Source: Streptomyces gardneri
Lineage (GTDB): Bacteria; Actinomycetota; Actinomycetes; Streptomycetales; Streptomycetaceae
Direction: 5' to 3'
Assembly: GCF_006539185.1 (NCBI RefSeq)
Contig: NZ_BJMN01000033.1
Location: 58,568 to 122,567, forward strand
Length of the DNA stretch: 64,000 nt
Positions 1 to 10,490 of the stretch are shown here, in pieces. A program made the position numbers and the translations under genes. The notes under the pieces were generated by a model. That model was given only the letters and a program-made list of their open reading frames with translations, had not been told where the DNA came from and made no database searches. The number at the start of each line of letters is the position of its first letter. The stretch's first letter is position 1.

Positions 1-236
1 TGGTCGGCGTCGACGCCCGTGTCGAGGACGGCGACCTTGATGCCCTTGCCCTTGGTGGTGCGCCAGGCCTCCGTGGTGTGCATGGCCTCAAGGCCCCACT
101 GGCGGGCCCGGATGGTGTCGGCGTGTGCGGGGGCGGTGGTCGCGGGCAGCACGGAGAAGGAGGCGGCGAGGAGCACGATGACGGCCGCGCGGGCGGGAGC
201 GGAGGTGGTCGGCCGGGTGGCGGTCGGGCGGGTCAC
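1..236 (-). CDS. Secreted subtilisin-like serine protease (S8 family), N-terminal fragment cut by the window edge
   Basis: Only the first 78 or so codons are present, because the gene runs off the left edge. The GTG start at 236-234 overlaps the stop of the upstream gene in a GTGA arrangement, so the two are probably translationally coupled. A hydrophobic Ala/Leu-rich segment at about residues 17-35 ends in an AHA-type signal peptidase site. The mature part then begins with RARQWGLEAM, typical of subtilases, and reaches VAVLDTGVDADH, which carries the catalytic Asp of the DTG motif. The His and Ser motifs lie outside the window. Mycosin-like proteases of type VII secretion have this layout, but that link is inference. 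Confidence 0.85.
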   Translation of the reverse strand, partial: MTRPTATRPTTSAPARAAVIVLLAASFSVLPATTAPAHADTIRARQWGLEAMHTTEAWRTTKGKGIKVAVLDTGVDAD

Positions 237-1747
237 CGGGCGTTCTCCTTCTCCTTGACGGTCGCGGCGACGGCCTTGCGCAGCAGCGATTCGAAGCGGC
301 CGGTGATGCCCTTGGCCTCGTGGCCGAGGCCGGACTGGGCGGTGGCGTCGGTACGGCCCCGGGCCATGGCCCGGTCGGCGGGCTGCGGGCGGTCGACGGC
401 GCGGCCGTCGGCGAAGCCGGAGACGGCGGTGACGACGACGGGGAGGTCGGCGGGGGCGCTCAGCCACCAGCTCGCGCGCTGCCGGGCGCCGAAGCGGGCG
501 GCGACGGTGGACGGGCCGGAGAGCGCCGGGGGGACGTCCTCGCCCAGGCGGGCGGTGAGGCCGCCGCCCTGACCGAGGGTGCGCTGCGCTTCGGCGTCGG
601 CGCGGGTGAAGACGAGGCTGACGGTGATCACGCTGCTGGCGGTGGCGTCGGTGTACGTGGCGCGCAGGACGCGCTCGCAGCCGAGCGGCGTGAGGGTGGC
701 GCGCAGCCCCTTGGCGAGGACGGCGGGCGAGCAGGGGGTGTCCGGGGCGACGACGATCCGGGTCCAGGTGCGGGCGGCGGCGCCGGGGCCCGCGCCGGGG
801 CCGGGGAGGGTGCGGGGGAAGAGGGTGTCGACGGGGGCGTTGTGCCAGAGGTCCTTCGCCTCGGTGTACCCGGCGGGTTCGGCGGGCCGTGCCGGTTCGG
901 CGGAGGCCAGCCATATCCCGGCGAGGGCTCCGCCGATGAGCCCGCCCCCGAGGACGACGCAGGCCGTGACCGCGAGCACGCGTCCGGTGCGGCGCGGGCG
1001 TACGGGGCGCAGCCGGGTGGTGGTCTCGACGGGCGCCTCGGGCGGCAGGGTGCCGGCGAGCCCGTATCCGTACGTGGGCGGGGGCGCGGTCGTGGGCCTG
1101 GGCATGGACCTGGGCGTGGGCCGCGTCGGCCGGCCCGTGCCGGACGTGTCGCGGATCGCCCGGAGCCGGGTGGTGGTCTCGACCTCCGGCAGGTCGTCCG
1201 CCCCGGTCGGCGCCGCCCAGGCGCGGGCGGGCACGGCCGCCTGACGGGTCGACAGCGGCGCGGAAGCCGGCGGAAGGGGCTGGGACACGGGCGCGGCCTG
1301 GGGCTGCGGGGCACTCGTCGCCTTGGCCGGCCGGGGCGCGGCGGGGGCGGCCGAGGGCAGCGGGGGCGCTTCTGCGGACACGGACACGGATGCGGGGCGC
1401 GGCGGGGCCGGTGCGGGCGCGGGTGTCGCCGTGGGGCGCTCGGGGGTGGTCGGCGCGGGGGCGTTCGGCGTCGATGCCGGTGCCGGAGGCTGTGCCGGTG
1501 CCGGTGCCGGTGCCGGTGCCGGTGCGGTCCCCGGCGCGGGGTGCGCGGCGGCCTGCGGAAGGGTCGCCGGGCGCGGCGGGGCCGGTGCGGGCGGCGGCGT
1601 GGGGCGCTCGGGGGCGGGCCGGGCCGTCGGGGCCGTGACGTGCGGCGCGGGTGCCGGGGTCTGCGGAGAGGCGGCCGGGCGCGATGGGGTCGGGGGGAGG
1701 AGAGCGTCGGTGATGCGGGACGCGGGGCGTGGGTGTTCGGCGGTCAT
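233..1747 (-). CDS. Proline/alanine-rich single-pass membrane protein of unknown function
   Basis: I do not recognise a family. I chose ATG 1747 because a GAGGGGGA ribosome site lies just upstream; an in-frame start 33 nt further up lacks one. The product is 504 aa. Residues 1 to about 190 are very rich in Pro and Ala and probably disordered, and they include a PAPAPAPA stretch from a 6-bp DNA repeat. Two similar blocks, ETTTRLRAIRD and ETTTRLRPVRP, precede one membrane helix (VLAVTACVVLGGGLIGGALAGIWLA). About 210 residues, predicted extracytoplasmic, follow and contain two Cys (CSP and GCE). The stop overlaps the start of the secreted protease, so the protein may regulate or anchor that protease; this is inference. 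Confidence 0.75.
   Translation of the reverse strand: MTAEHPRPASRITDALLPPTPSRPAASPQTPAPAPHVTAPTARPAPERPTPPPAPAPPRPATLPQAAAHPAPGTAPAPAPAPAPAQPPAPASTPNAPAPTTPERPTATPAPAPAPPRPASVSVSAEAPPLPSAAPAAPRPAKATSAPQPQAAPVSQPLPPASAPLSTRQAAVPARAWAAPTGADDLPEVETTTRLRAIRDTSGTGRPTRPTPRSMPRPTTAPPPTYGYGLAGTLPPEAPVETTTRLRPVRPRRTGRVLAVTACVVLGGGLIGGALAGIWLASAEPARPAEPAGYTEAKDLWHNAPVDTLFPRTLPGPGAGPGAAARTWTRIVVAPDTPCSPAVLAKGLRATLTPLGCERVLRATYTDATASSVITVSLVFTRADAEAQRTLGQGGGLTARLGEDVPPALSGPSTVAARFGARQRASWWLSAPADLPVVVTAVSGFADGRAVDRPQPADRAMARGRTDATAQSGLGHEAKGITGRFESLLRKAVAATVKEKENAR
1495..1524. repeat. Hexanucleotide tandem repeat, five copies of CCGGTG
   Basis: Five uninterrupted copies of CCGGTG lie inside the proline-rich gene and read as alternating Ala-Pro on the minus strand. 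The unit is two codons long, so changes in copy number keep the reading frame. The tract may vary in length between strains. Confidence 0.85.
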
Positions 1748-1867
1748 CCCCGTCCCCCTCGTGTCGACAATGCCCGTCACTCTACGGGCTGTTCCCCGCG
1801 GTGGAGGAACCGGGCGGACCGGGGTCGGGGGCTACCCACCCGTATAGCTGTCTGGCAAGCTCGGGCC

Positions 1868-3070
1868 ATGACTCCCCGCGCCGCCGACCGGGCCCGTTAC
1901 GACCGTGCCACCGCTCACCTCGACGCGCCCGTGGCGATCGTCGACCTGGAGGCCTTCGACGACAACGCCGCGGATCTCGTCCGCCGGGCCGCAGGCAAGC
2001 CGATCCGCGTCGCGAGCAAGTCCGTGCGCTGTCGCGCGCTCCTGGAGCGGGTGCTGGCGCGGGACGGGTTCGCCGGGATCATGTCGTTCACGCTCGACGA
2101 GTCGCTGTGGCTCGCGCGTGCCGGCTTCGACGACGTGCTGCTCGCCTATCCGTCGGCGGACCGCGCCGGCTTCGCCGAGCTCGCGCGGGATCCGAAGCTC
2201 GCCGCCGCCGTGACGGTGATGGTCGACGACGTGGCCCAGCTCGATCTGATCGACGCCTCCCGCGCGGGCGGGGCGGAGGAGATCCGGGTCTGCCTGGAGC
2301 TGGACACGGCGCTCCACCTCCTCGGCGGGCGGGTCCGGATCGGAGCCCGGCGCTCGCCGCTGCGCACCCCCGCCGACCTGGCCGAGGTGGCCCGTTCCGT
2401 GGTGCGGCGGCCGGGCTTCCGGCTGGTCGGGATCATGGCGTACGAGGGCCATGTCGCCGGTGTCGGCGACTCGGTCGCGGGTCGGCCGCTGCGCTCGCGG
2501 GCGATCCGGCTGATGCAGTCCGCCGCCCGCCGGGAGCTGGCGGAGCGCCGCGCGGCCGTCGTCCGTGCCGTCCGGGCGGTCGCCCCGGACCTGGAGTTCG
2601 TGAACGGCGGCGGCACCGGGAGCGTGCAGCACACGGCCGCGGAGGACGCGGTGACGGAGATCGCCGCCGGTTCGGGGCTGTTCGTGCCGCGTCTCTTCGA
2701 CAACTACACCTCCTTCGACGGCCGCCCGGCCGCGCTCTTCGCGCAGCCCGTCGTCCGCCGTCCCGGTGTGGGCGTGGTGACCGTCCTCGGCGGCGGCTAT
2801 CCCGCGTCCGGGGTGGCGGGCCCGGACCGGCTGCCCGTGCCGTACCTGCCGGAGGGGCTGCGCTACGACCCGCAGGAGGGTCCGGGCGAGGTCCAGACCC
2901 CGCTGCTCGGCTCGCCGGCCGACGACCTGCGGATCGGCGACAAGGTGTGGTTCCGGCACGCGAAGGCCGGCGAGCTCTGCGAGCGGTTCGATTCGCTCCG
3001 GCTGGTCGAGGGCGACCGGATCACGGCCACCGTGCCGACCTACCGGGGGGAAGGGCAGACCTTCCTCTGA
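1868..3070 (+). CDS. PLP-dependent alanine racemase N-domain protein (D-threonine aldolase / amino acid deaminase-aldolase type)
   Basis: The 400-aa protein has the fold-type III PLP barrel. Near the N-terminus IRVASKSVRC holds Lys51, which would form the Schiff base with PLP, as in the VKAN/VKAH motif of this superfamily. VNGGGTGS (about residue 243) looks like the phosphate-binding glycine loop. The C-terminal part, with DDLRIGDKVWFRHAKAGELCERF, resembles the metal-binding C-domain of D-threonine aldolase and D-serine dehydratase-like proteins, where His and Cys hold a metal. It probably cleaves or deaminates a D- or beta-hydroxy amino acid, but the substrate cannot be read from the sequence. 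It starts at ATG 1868 without a strong ribosome site and is convergent with the next gene. Confidence 0.85.
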   Translation: MTPRAADRARYDRATAHLDAPVAIVDLEAFDDNAADLVRRAAGKPIRVASKSVRCRALLERVLARDGFAGIMSFTLDESLWLARAGFDDVLLAYPSADRAGFAELARDPKLAAAVTVMVDDVAQLDLIDASRAGGAEEIRVCLELDTALHLLGGRVRIGARRSPLRTPADLAEVARSVVRRPGFRLVGIMAYEGHVAGVGDSVAGRPLRSRAIRLMQSAARRELAERRAAVVRAVRAVAPDLEFVNGGGTGSVQHTAAEDAVTEIAAGSGLFVPRLFDNYTSFDGRPAALFAQPVVRRPGVGVVTVLGGGYPASGVAGPDRLPVPYLPEGLRYDPQEGPGEVQTPLLGSPADDLRIGDKVWFRHAKAGELCERFDSLRLVEGDRITATVPTYRGEGQTFL

Positions 3071-3108
3071 GGCGCGCCTTGGCGGGCCTGCCTCAGCGGG
3101 CGCGCCTC
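3069..3108. terminator. Inverted repeat between convergent genes
   Basis: Ten-bp perfect arms (GAGGCGCGCC and GGCGCGCCTC, 3069-3078 and 3099-3108) flank a 20-nt loop just after the stop of the PLP enzyme. The structure can serve as a bidirectional terminator. Confidence 0.6.
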
Positions 3109-3120
3109 TGCCTGCGCGCC

Positions 3121-4377
<1,257 letters not shown>

Positions 4378-4402
4378 GATCACTCTCCTGTCTGTACGCG
4401 GA

Positions 4403-4432
4403 ACAGCCGGGCGCCTTGCGACGCCCGGCTGT
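4403..4432 (-). terminator. Rho-independent-type hairpin downstream of the SDR/ALDH/GlnA4 operon
   Basis: Eleven-bp perfect arms ACAGCCGGGCG and CGCCCGGCTGT flank an 8-nt loop. It lies just after the SDR stop on the minus strand and before the start of the HAD gene. Confidence 0.75.
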
Positions 4433-4458
4433 CGGGTGGGGGGACGGGGGGTGAACGG

Positions 4459-5247
4459 CTAGAGCGGCGTCACGTACGCGCCCGAGATTCCGCCGTCGAC
4501 GAGGAAGTCGCTGGCGTTGACGAAGGAGGAGTCGTCGCTGGCGAGGAAGGCCACGGCGGCGGCGATCTCCTCGGCCTCGGCGAAGCGGCCGACCGGGATG
4601 TGCACGAGGCGGCGCGCGGCCCGCTCCGGGTCCTTGGCGAACAGCTCCTGGAGGAGGGGGGTGTTGACCGGTCCCGGGCAGAGGGCGTTGACCCGGATGC
4701 CCTCGCGGGCGAACTGGACGCCCAGCTCGCGGGACATGGCGAGGACACCGCCCTTGGAGGCCGTGTACGAGATCTGGCTGGTGGCCGCGCCCATGATCGC
4801 GACGAAGGAGGCGGTGTTGATGATGGAGCCCCGGCCCTGGCGGCGCATGTAGGGGAGTGCGGCCTTGCAGCACAGGAAGACGGAGGTGAGGTTGACGTCC
4901 TGGACGCGCTTCCAGGCCTCCAGGCCGGTCTCCAGGATGGAGTCGTCGTCGGGCGGCGAGATGCCGGCGTTGTTGAAGGCGATGTCGACGGAGCCGTAGG
5001 TCTCGAAGGCGGTGCGGAACAGCGCCTCGACCTCCTCCGGGTCGGTGACGTCGACCTTCACGAAGGTGCCGCCGACGGCCTCGGCGGCGGCCTTGCCGGC
5101 CACCTCGTCGATGTCTCCGCAGACGACGTTGGCGCCCTCGGAGGCGAGGCGGCGGGCGGTGGCGAGCCCGATGCCGCTGCCGGCTCCGGTGATGACGGCG
5201 GTACGGCCGACCAGGCGGCGGCAGATGATCTCTTCGGTCGTGGACAT
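4459..5247 (-). CDS. Short-chain dehydrogenase/reductase (classical SDR)
   Basis: A 262-aa classical SDR. TGAGSGIG at about 20-27 is the nucleotide-binding loop, FNNAG the structural NNAG motif, and YTASK holds the catalytic Tyr and Lys. GDIDE, with an acidic residue at the end of beta-2, suggests NAD rather than NADP. It follows the aldehyde dehydrogenase gene by 6 nt and is the last gene of the GlnA4-ALDH-SDR operon. It probably interconverts an alcohol/aldehyde or keto intermediate of the amine catabolic pathway. The exact reaction is unknown. Confidence 0.88.
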   Translation of the reverse strand: MSTTEEIICRRLVGRTAVITGAGSGIGLATARRLASEGANVVCGDIDEVAGKAAAEAVGGTFVKVDVTDPEEVEALFRTAFETYGSVDIAFNNAGISPPDDDSILETGLEAWKRVQDVNLTSVFLCCKAALPYMRRQGRGSIINTASFVAIMGAATSQISYTASKGGVLAMSRELGVQFAREGIRVNALCPGPVNTPLLQELFAKDPERAARRLVHIPVGRFAEAEEIAAAVAFLASDDSSFVNASDFLVDGGISGAYVTPL

Positions 5248-5253
5248 GGGTGC

Positions 5254-6642
5254 TCAGGCCTCCGTGCTGATGAAGACGTTCTTGGTTTCGGTGAAGGCGG
5301 TCAGGGCGTCGGGGCCCAGTTCACGGCCGAGGCCGGACTGCCGGTAGCCGCCGAACGGGGTCCAGTAGCGGACGCTGGAATGGGAGTTGACGGAGAGGTT
5401 GCCCGCCCGGACGGCGCGGGAGGCGCGCAGGGCGCGGCCGACGTCCCGGGTCCAGATCGATCCGGAGAGGCCGTACTCGGTGGCGTTGGCGAGCCGGATC
5501 GCGTCGGCCTCGTCGTCGAAGGGCAGGACGACGGCGACCGGGCCGAAGACCTCCTCGACGGCGCAGGGGGCGTCCTCGGGTACGTCGGTGAGGACGGTCG
5601 GCGGGAACCAGAAGCCGGGGCCTTCGGGGGCCTTGCCGCGGATCCCCTTGAGGTCCTCGGTGACGTAGGAGCGGACGCGGTCGAGCTGGGCGCGGGAGAT
5701 GAGGGGGCCCATCTGGGTGCGCTCGTCGAGCGGGTCGCCGACGACGATCTCCTCGATCGCGGGCGTGAGGAGCTCCAGGAAGCGGTCGTACGCGCTCCGC
5801 TGCACGAGGATGCGGGTGCGGGCGCAGCAGTCCTGGCCGCTGTTGTCGAGGAAGGACATGGGCGCCGCGGCGGCCGCCGCCTCGATGTCCGCGTCGGCGA
5901 AGACGATGTTGGGGCTCTTGCCGCCGAGTTCGAGAGTGAGTCGCTTCACCTGGTCGGCGCACTTCGCCATGATCGATTTGCCGACCCTGGTGGAGCCGGT
6001 GAAGACGATCTTCGCGATGCCGGGGTGCTCGACGAGAGCGTTGCCCGCGACCGGGCCCGTGCCCGGGAGGACCTGGAAGAGGCCTTCGGGCAGGCCCGCC
6101 TCCAGGGCGAGAGCGGCGAGGCGGAGCGCGGTGAGGGGGGTGGTCTCGGCGGGCTTGAGGATCACCGCGTTGCCGGCGGCGAGGGCGGGTGCGGTGGCCC
6201 AGGCGGCGATCGGCATGGGGAAGTTCCAGGGCGCGATGACGCCGACGACCCCGAGGGGTTCGAGGATCGTGACGTCGAGGCCGCCGGCCACCGGGATCTG
6301 GCGGCCGTTGAGGCGCTCGACTCCCCCGGCGGCGAAGTCGAGCAGGTCGCGGACGTTGCCGGCCTCCCAGCGGGCGTTGCCGATGGTGTGCCCGGCCTCG
6401 GCGACCTCCAGGTGGGCGAGCTCCTCGACATGCTCGTCGACGACGACCGCGAAGCGGCGGAGCAGCCGGGCGCGGTCGGCGGGCGCGGCGGCGGCCCAGC
6501 CGCGCTGGGCGACGGTGGCGCGGGCGACGGCGGCGTCGATGTCGGCCGGGGTGGCGGCGGGGACGGTGGCGACCAGCTCCTCCGTCGCCGGGTTCAGTAC
6601 CTGGAGCAACTCGTTCCTTTCAGTGCTCACTTCTCTACTCAC
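5254..6642 (-). CDS. NAD(P)-dependent aldehyde dehydrogenase of the amine-catabolic operon
   Basis: A 462-aa member of the aldehyde dehydrogenase superfamily. Visible motifs are PWNFP (about 139-143), the LELGGKSPN loop with the general-base Glu, GQDCCART with the catalytic Cys, and EEVFGPV. The GTG at 6642 lies four bases after the stop of the glutamine-synthetase-like gene; GTG 6630 is an equally possible start and neither has a good ribosome site, so coupling is likely. In gamma-glutamylation pathways such an enzyme oxidises the aldehyde formed after amine glutamylation. By context it acts on gamma-glutamyl-acetaldehyde or a related aldehyde (inference). Confidence 0.9.
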   Translation of the reverse strand: MSREVSTERNELLQVLNPATEELVATVPAATPADIDAAVARATVAQRGWAAAAPADRARLLRRFAVVVDEHVEELAHLEVAEAGHTIGNARWEAGNVRDLLDFAAGGVERLNGRQIPVAGGLDVTILEPLGVVGVIAPWNFPMPIAAWATAPALAAGNAVILKPAETTPLTALRLAALALEAGLPEGLFQVLPGTGPVAGNALVEHPGIAKIVFTGSTRVGKSIMAKCADQVKRLTLELGGKSPNIVFADADIEAAAAAAPMSFLDNSGQDCCARTRILVQRSAYDRFLELLTPAIEEIVVGDPLDERTQMGPLISRAQLDRVRSYVTEDLKGIRGKAPEGPGFWFPPTVLTDVPEDAPCAVEEVFGPVAVVLPFDDEADAIRLANATEYGLSGSIWTRDVGRALRASRAVRAGNLSVNSHSSVRYWTPFGGYRQSGLGRELGPDALTAFTETKNVFISTEA

Positions 6643-6646
6643 TGAC

Positions 6647-8011
6647 TCAGAGGCGTTCGAAGGAGCGGCGCAGCTCCCAGTCGGTCACCGCGGCGTCGAA
6701 GGCGTCGAGCTCGACCCGGGCCATGTTGCGGTAGTGGGCGACGACCTCGGCGCCGAAGGCGGCCTTGGCGATCTCGCTGGTCTCCCAGAGTTCGGCGGCC
6801 TCGCGCAGGGTGGTGGGGACGTGCGCGTACTCGGCCGTGTAGGCGTTCCCGGTACAGGGCGGCGGCAGTTCGAGGCGCTGCTCGATCCCGTACAGGCCGG
6901 CGGCGACCAGGCCCGCGACGGCGAGGTAGGGGTTGACGTCGCCGCCGGGGAGGCGGTTCTCGAAGCGGGTGGAGCGGCCGTGGCCGACGACCCGGAGCGA
7001 GCAGGTGCGGTTGTCGTGGCCCCAGGCGACGGCGGTTGGCGCGAAGGAGCCGGGCTGGAACCGCTTGTAGGAGTTGATGTTGGGGGCGTAGAGGAGGGAG
7101 AAGTCGCGGAGGGCGGCGAGCTGTCCGGCGAGGAAGTGCCGCATGGTCGCGGACATGCCGTGGTCGCCGTCGCCCGCCATCACGTTCTCTCCGTCGGCGT
7201 TCTGGAGAGAGAGGTGGATGTGGCAGGAGTTGCCCTCGCGCTCGTTGTACTTCGCCATGAAGGTGAGGGAGTAGCCCTCCTGGGCGGCGATCTCCTTGGC
7301 GCCCGTCTTGTAGACGGCGTGCCGGTCGCAGGTGACGAGGGCCTCGTCGTACTTGAAGGCGATCTCGTGCTGGCCGGGGTTGCACTCGCCCTTGGCGGAC
7401 TCGACGGTGAGTCCGGCGCCGGTCATCTCGTTGCGGATGCGGCGCAGGAGGGGTTCGATGCGGCCGGTGCCGAGGACGGAGTAGTCGATGTTGTATTGGT
7501 TGACGGGGGTGAGGCCGCGGTAGTTCGCGTCCCAGGCCTGCTCGTAGCTGTCCTTGAAGACGATGAATTCCAGCTCGGTGCCGACGTGGGCGGTGAAGCC
7601 GTGTTCGGCGAGGCGCTCCAGCTGGCGGCGGAGGATCTGGCGGGGGGCCGCGACGACCGGGGTGCCGTCGGCCCAGGCGAGGTCGGCCGTCACCATGGCG
7701 GTGGCCTCGTTCCAGGGGAGGCGGCGGAGGGTGGTGAGGTCGGGGTGCATCGCGAAGTCGCCGTATCCGCGGTCCCAGGACGACATCTCGTAGCCGTCGA
7801 CGGTGTTCATCTCGGTGTCGACGGCCAGAAGATAGTTGCAGCCCTCGGTGCCGTGGCCGAGGACGTCGTCCAGGAAGAACTGTGCGGCGAACCGCTTGCC
7901 CTGGAGCCGTCCCTGCATGTCGGGGAAGGCCAGGACGACGGTGTCGATCTCGCCGCTCGCGACGAGGGCACGCAGCTCCTCGACGGTGAGCGGGGGTGTG
8001 CGGTCTGCCAC
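6647..8011 (-). CDS. glnA4: Glutamine synthetase-like ligase, probable gamma-glutamylethanolamide / gamma-glutamylpolyamine synthetase
   Basis: The 454-aa protein has the glutamine synthetase fold. MQGRLQGKRF and ELEFIVF mark the N-terminal side. NEREGNSCHIHLSL and GHGRSTRFENRLPGGDVNPYLA are the ATP/metal-binding and glutamate-binding segments. The GSI adenylylation-site sequence NLYDLPP is absent. GTG 8011 is set by GGAGGAG upstream, since longer readings run into the promoter. Its cluster with an aldehyde dehydrogenase, an SDR, a GntR regulator, an amine-type permease and a class-I hydrolase matches what is known for S. coelicolor GlnA4, which glutamylates ethanolamine, rather than nitrogen-assimilating GlnA. 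The polyamine enzyme GlnA3 is the alternative. Confidence 0.82.
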   Translation of the reverse strand: MADRTPPLTVEELRALVASGEIDTVVLAFPDMQGRLQGKRFAAQFFLDDVLGHGTEGCNYLLAVDTEMNTVDGYEMSSWDRGYGDFAMHPDLTTLRRLPWNEATAMVTADLAWADGTPVVAAPRQILRRQLERLAEHGFTAHVGTELEFIVFKDSYEQAWDANYRGLTPVNQYNIDYSVLGTGRIEPLLRRIRNEMTGAGLTVESAKGECNPGQHEIAFKYDEALVTCDRHAVYKTGAKEIAAQEGYSLTFMAKYNEREGNSCHIHLSLQNADGENVMAGDGDHGMSATMRHFLAGQLAALRDFSLLYAPNINSYKRFQPGSFAPTAVAWGHDNRTCSLRVVGHGRSTRFENRLPGGDVNPYLAVAGLVAAGLYGIEQRLELPPPCTGNAYTAEYAHVPTTLREAAELWETSEIAKAAFGAEVVAHYRNMARVELDAFDAAVTDWELRRSFERL

Positions 8012-8045
8012 GGGATTACTCCTCCTTCGGCCTGCCGGGAGCCAT

Positions 8046-8067
8046 AAGGTATTGCCGAAGACCATTG
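8046..8067. promoter_or_regulatory. Candidate GntR operator, copy 1 (AAGGTAT-N9-CCATTG)
   Basis: AAGGTAT at 8046 and CCATTG at 8062 lie in the divergent region between the GlnA4-like gene and the GntR gene. The same two blocks with the same 16-base offset recur before the permease gene (8913-8934), and the central GC is also shared. Recurrence in front of both transcription units of the cluster suggests the binding site of the resident GntR protein. Confidence 0.5.
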
Positions 8068-8101
8068 CTTGGGAAGTGCTTGAGAAAGGGAAACGAGGAA
8101 C

Positions 8102-8830
8102 GTGGCCAGTACGAGTGAACCGGCGGACCGGCTGACGCCCGTGCTGCGGCCGGTGCGGGCGGGCAACGGCTTCGAGGAGGCGCTGCAGCAGATCCTGCAG
8201 GTGGTGAGGCTCGGTCTCGTGCCGGACGGGGAGCGGCTGCCCGCCGAGCGGGAGCTGGCCGACCGGATGGGGATCAGCCGGGTGACCCTGCGCGAGGTCC
8301 TCAAGGTCCTCCAGGAGCAGGGGCTCGTGGAGAGCCGGCGCGGCCGGTACGGCGGAACGTTCGTGCTGCCCCGCGTCCAGACCGCCGACGAGGACGAGCT
8401 CCGCCGCCGGATCGCCTCGGTCGACATGGAGGACACCCTGCGCTTCCGTGAGGTCCTGGAGGTGGGGGCCGCCGGACTCTGCGCGACCCACGGGCTCGAC
8501 GCGGCGGGCGCCGATCGACTGCGGGCCGCCGTGGCGGCGACACACGACGCCCCGCTGGCCGAATACCGCCGTCAGGACACCCTGCTCCACCTCACGCTCG
8601 CCGAGCTCTCCGGCTCGCCGACGCTGACCGCGCAGTACGCCGCCGTCCGGGCGACGGTGAACGACCTGCTGGACTGCATCCCCCTGCTCGTACGCAATCT
8701 GGAGCACTCCCAGCACCAGCACACCGCACTGGTGGAGGCGGTCCTCGACGGGGACGCGGACGCGGCGCGCGAGGTGATGCGGGAGCACTGCGCGGGCACG
8801 GCGGCGCTGCTGCGGGGGTTCCTGACGTAG
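8102..8830 (+). CDS. GntR-family (FadR/FCD-type) transcriptional regulator of the amine cluster
   Basis: A 242-aa regulator starting at GTG 8102 after a GAGGAA ribosome site. The N-terminal winged helix (about 22-90) includes LPAERELADRMGISRVTLREVLKVLQEQGLVESRRGRYGGTFV, the diagnostic GntR signature. The C-terminal helical FCD domain (about 105-235) binds a ligand and often a metal; a run of His near the end (EHSQHQHTALVEAVL) fits the metal-binding helices. It is divergent from glnA4 and upstream of the permease, so it probably controls both. A motif shared by both promoters is annotated separately. Confidence 0.9.
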   Translation: MASTSEPADRLTPVLRPVRAGNGFEEALQQILQVVRLGLVPDGERLPAERELADRMGISRVTLREVLKVLQEQGLVESRRGRYGGTFVLPRVQTADEDELRRRIASVDMEDTLRFREVLEVGAAGLCATHGLDAAGADRLRAAVAATHDAPLAEYRRQDTLLHLTLAELSGSPTLTAQYAAVRATVNDLLDCIPLLVRNLEHSQHQHTALVEAVLDGDADAAREVMREHCAGTAALLRGFLT

Positions 8831-8862
8831 GGCGGGGGCGTTCGGGGGCAGCGGGGGCGCGC

Positions 8863-8878
8863 GTAACCCGAAAGTAAC
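8863..8878 (+). promoter_or_regulatory. Candidate GlnR nitrogen-control box
   Basis: GTAAC-CCGAAA-GTAAC matches the Streptomyces GlnR consensus gTnAc-n6-GaAAc at nine of ten defined positions. It sits about 84 bases before the permease start. This would place amine uptake under nitrogen limitation control. Confidence 0.5.
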
Positions 8879-8912
8879 GCACGGGGGTTGCGCTCCCCCG
8901 TCGGCCACCGCA

Positions 8913-8934
8913 AAGGTATGGCTCCAATCCATTG
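8913..8934. promoter_or_regulatory. Candidate GntR operator, copy 2 (AAGGTAT-N9-CCATTG)
   Basis: This is the second copy of the motif at 8046, with the same internal spacing, 28 bases before the permease start codon. Its position close to the start fits repression by steric block. Confidence 0.5.
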
Positions 8935-8961
8935 GGCCCGCTGCGGGGAGCTGACGCTGCC

Positions 8962-10443
<1,482 letters not shown>

Positions 10444-10490
10444 TCCACCGACGGCCCCGTCCCGCTCGCCCGCATCTCTGGAGGAAGCAC

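Noticed and set aside
1485..1530. Tandem CCGGTG repeat considered as a CRISPR or short array
   Set aside because: Units are 6 bp without spacers and are in frame in a coding Ala-Pro tract.
320..3070. A plus-strand frame extending far upstream of the PLP enzyme
   Set aside because: The N-terminal 500 residues are antisense to the proline-rich protein gene. The conserved protein begins at ATG 1868.
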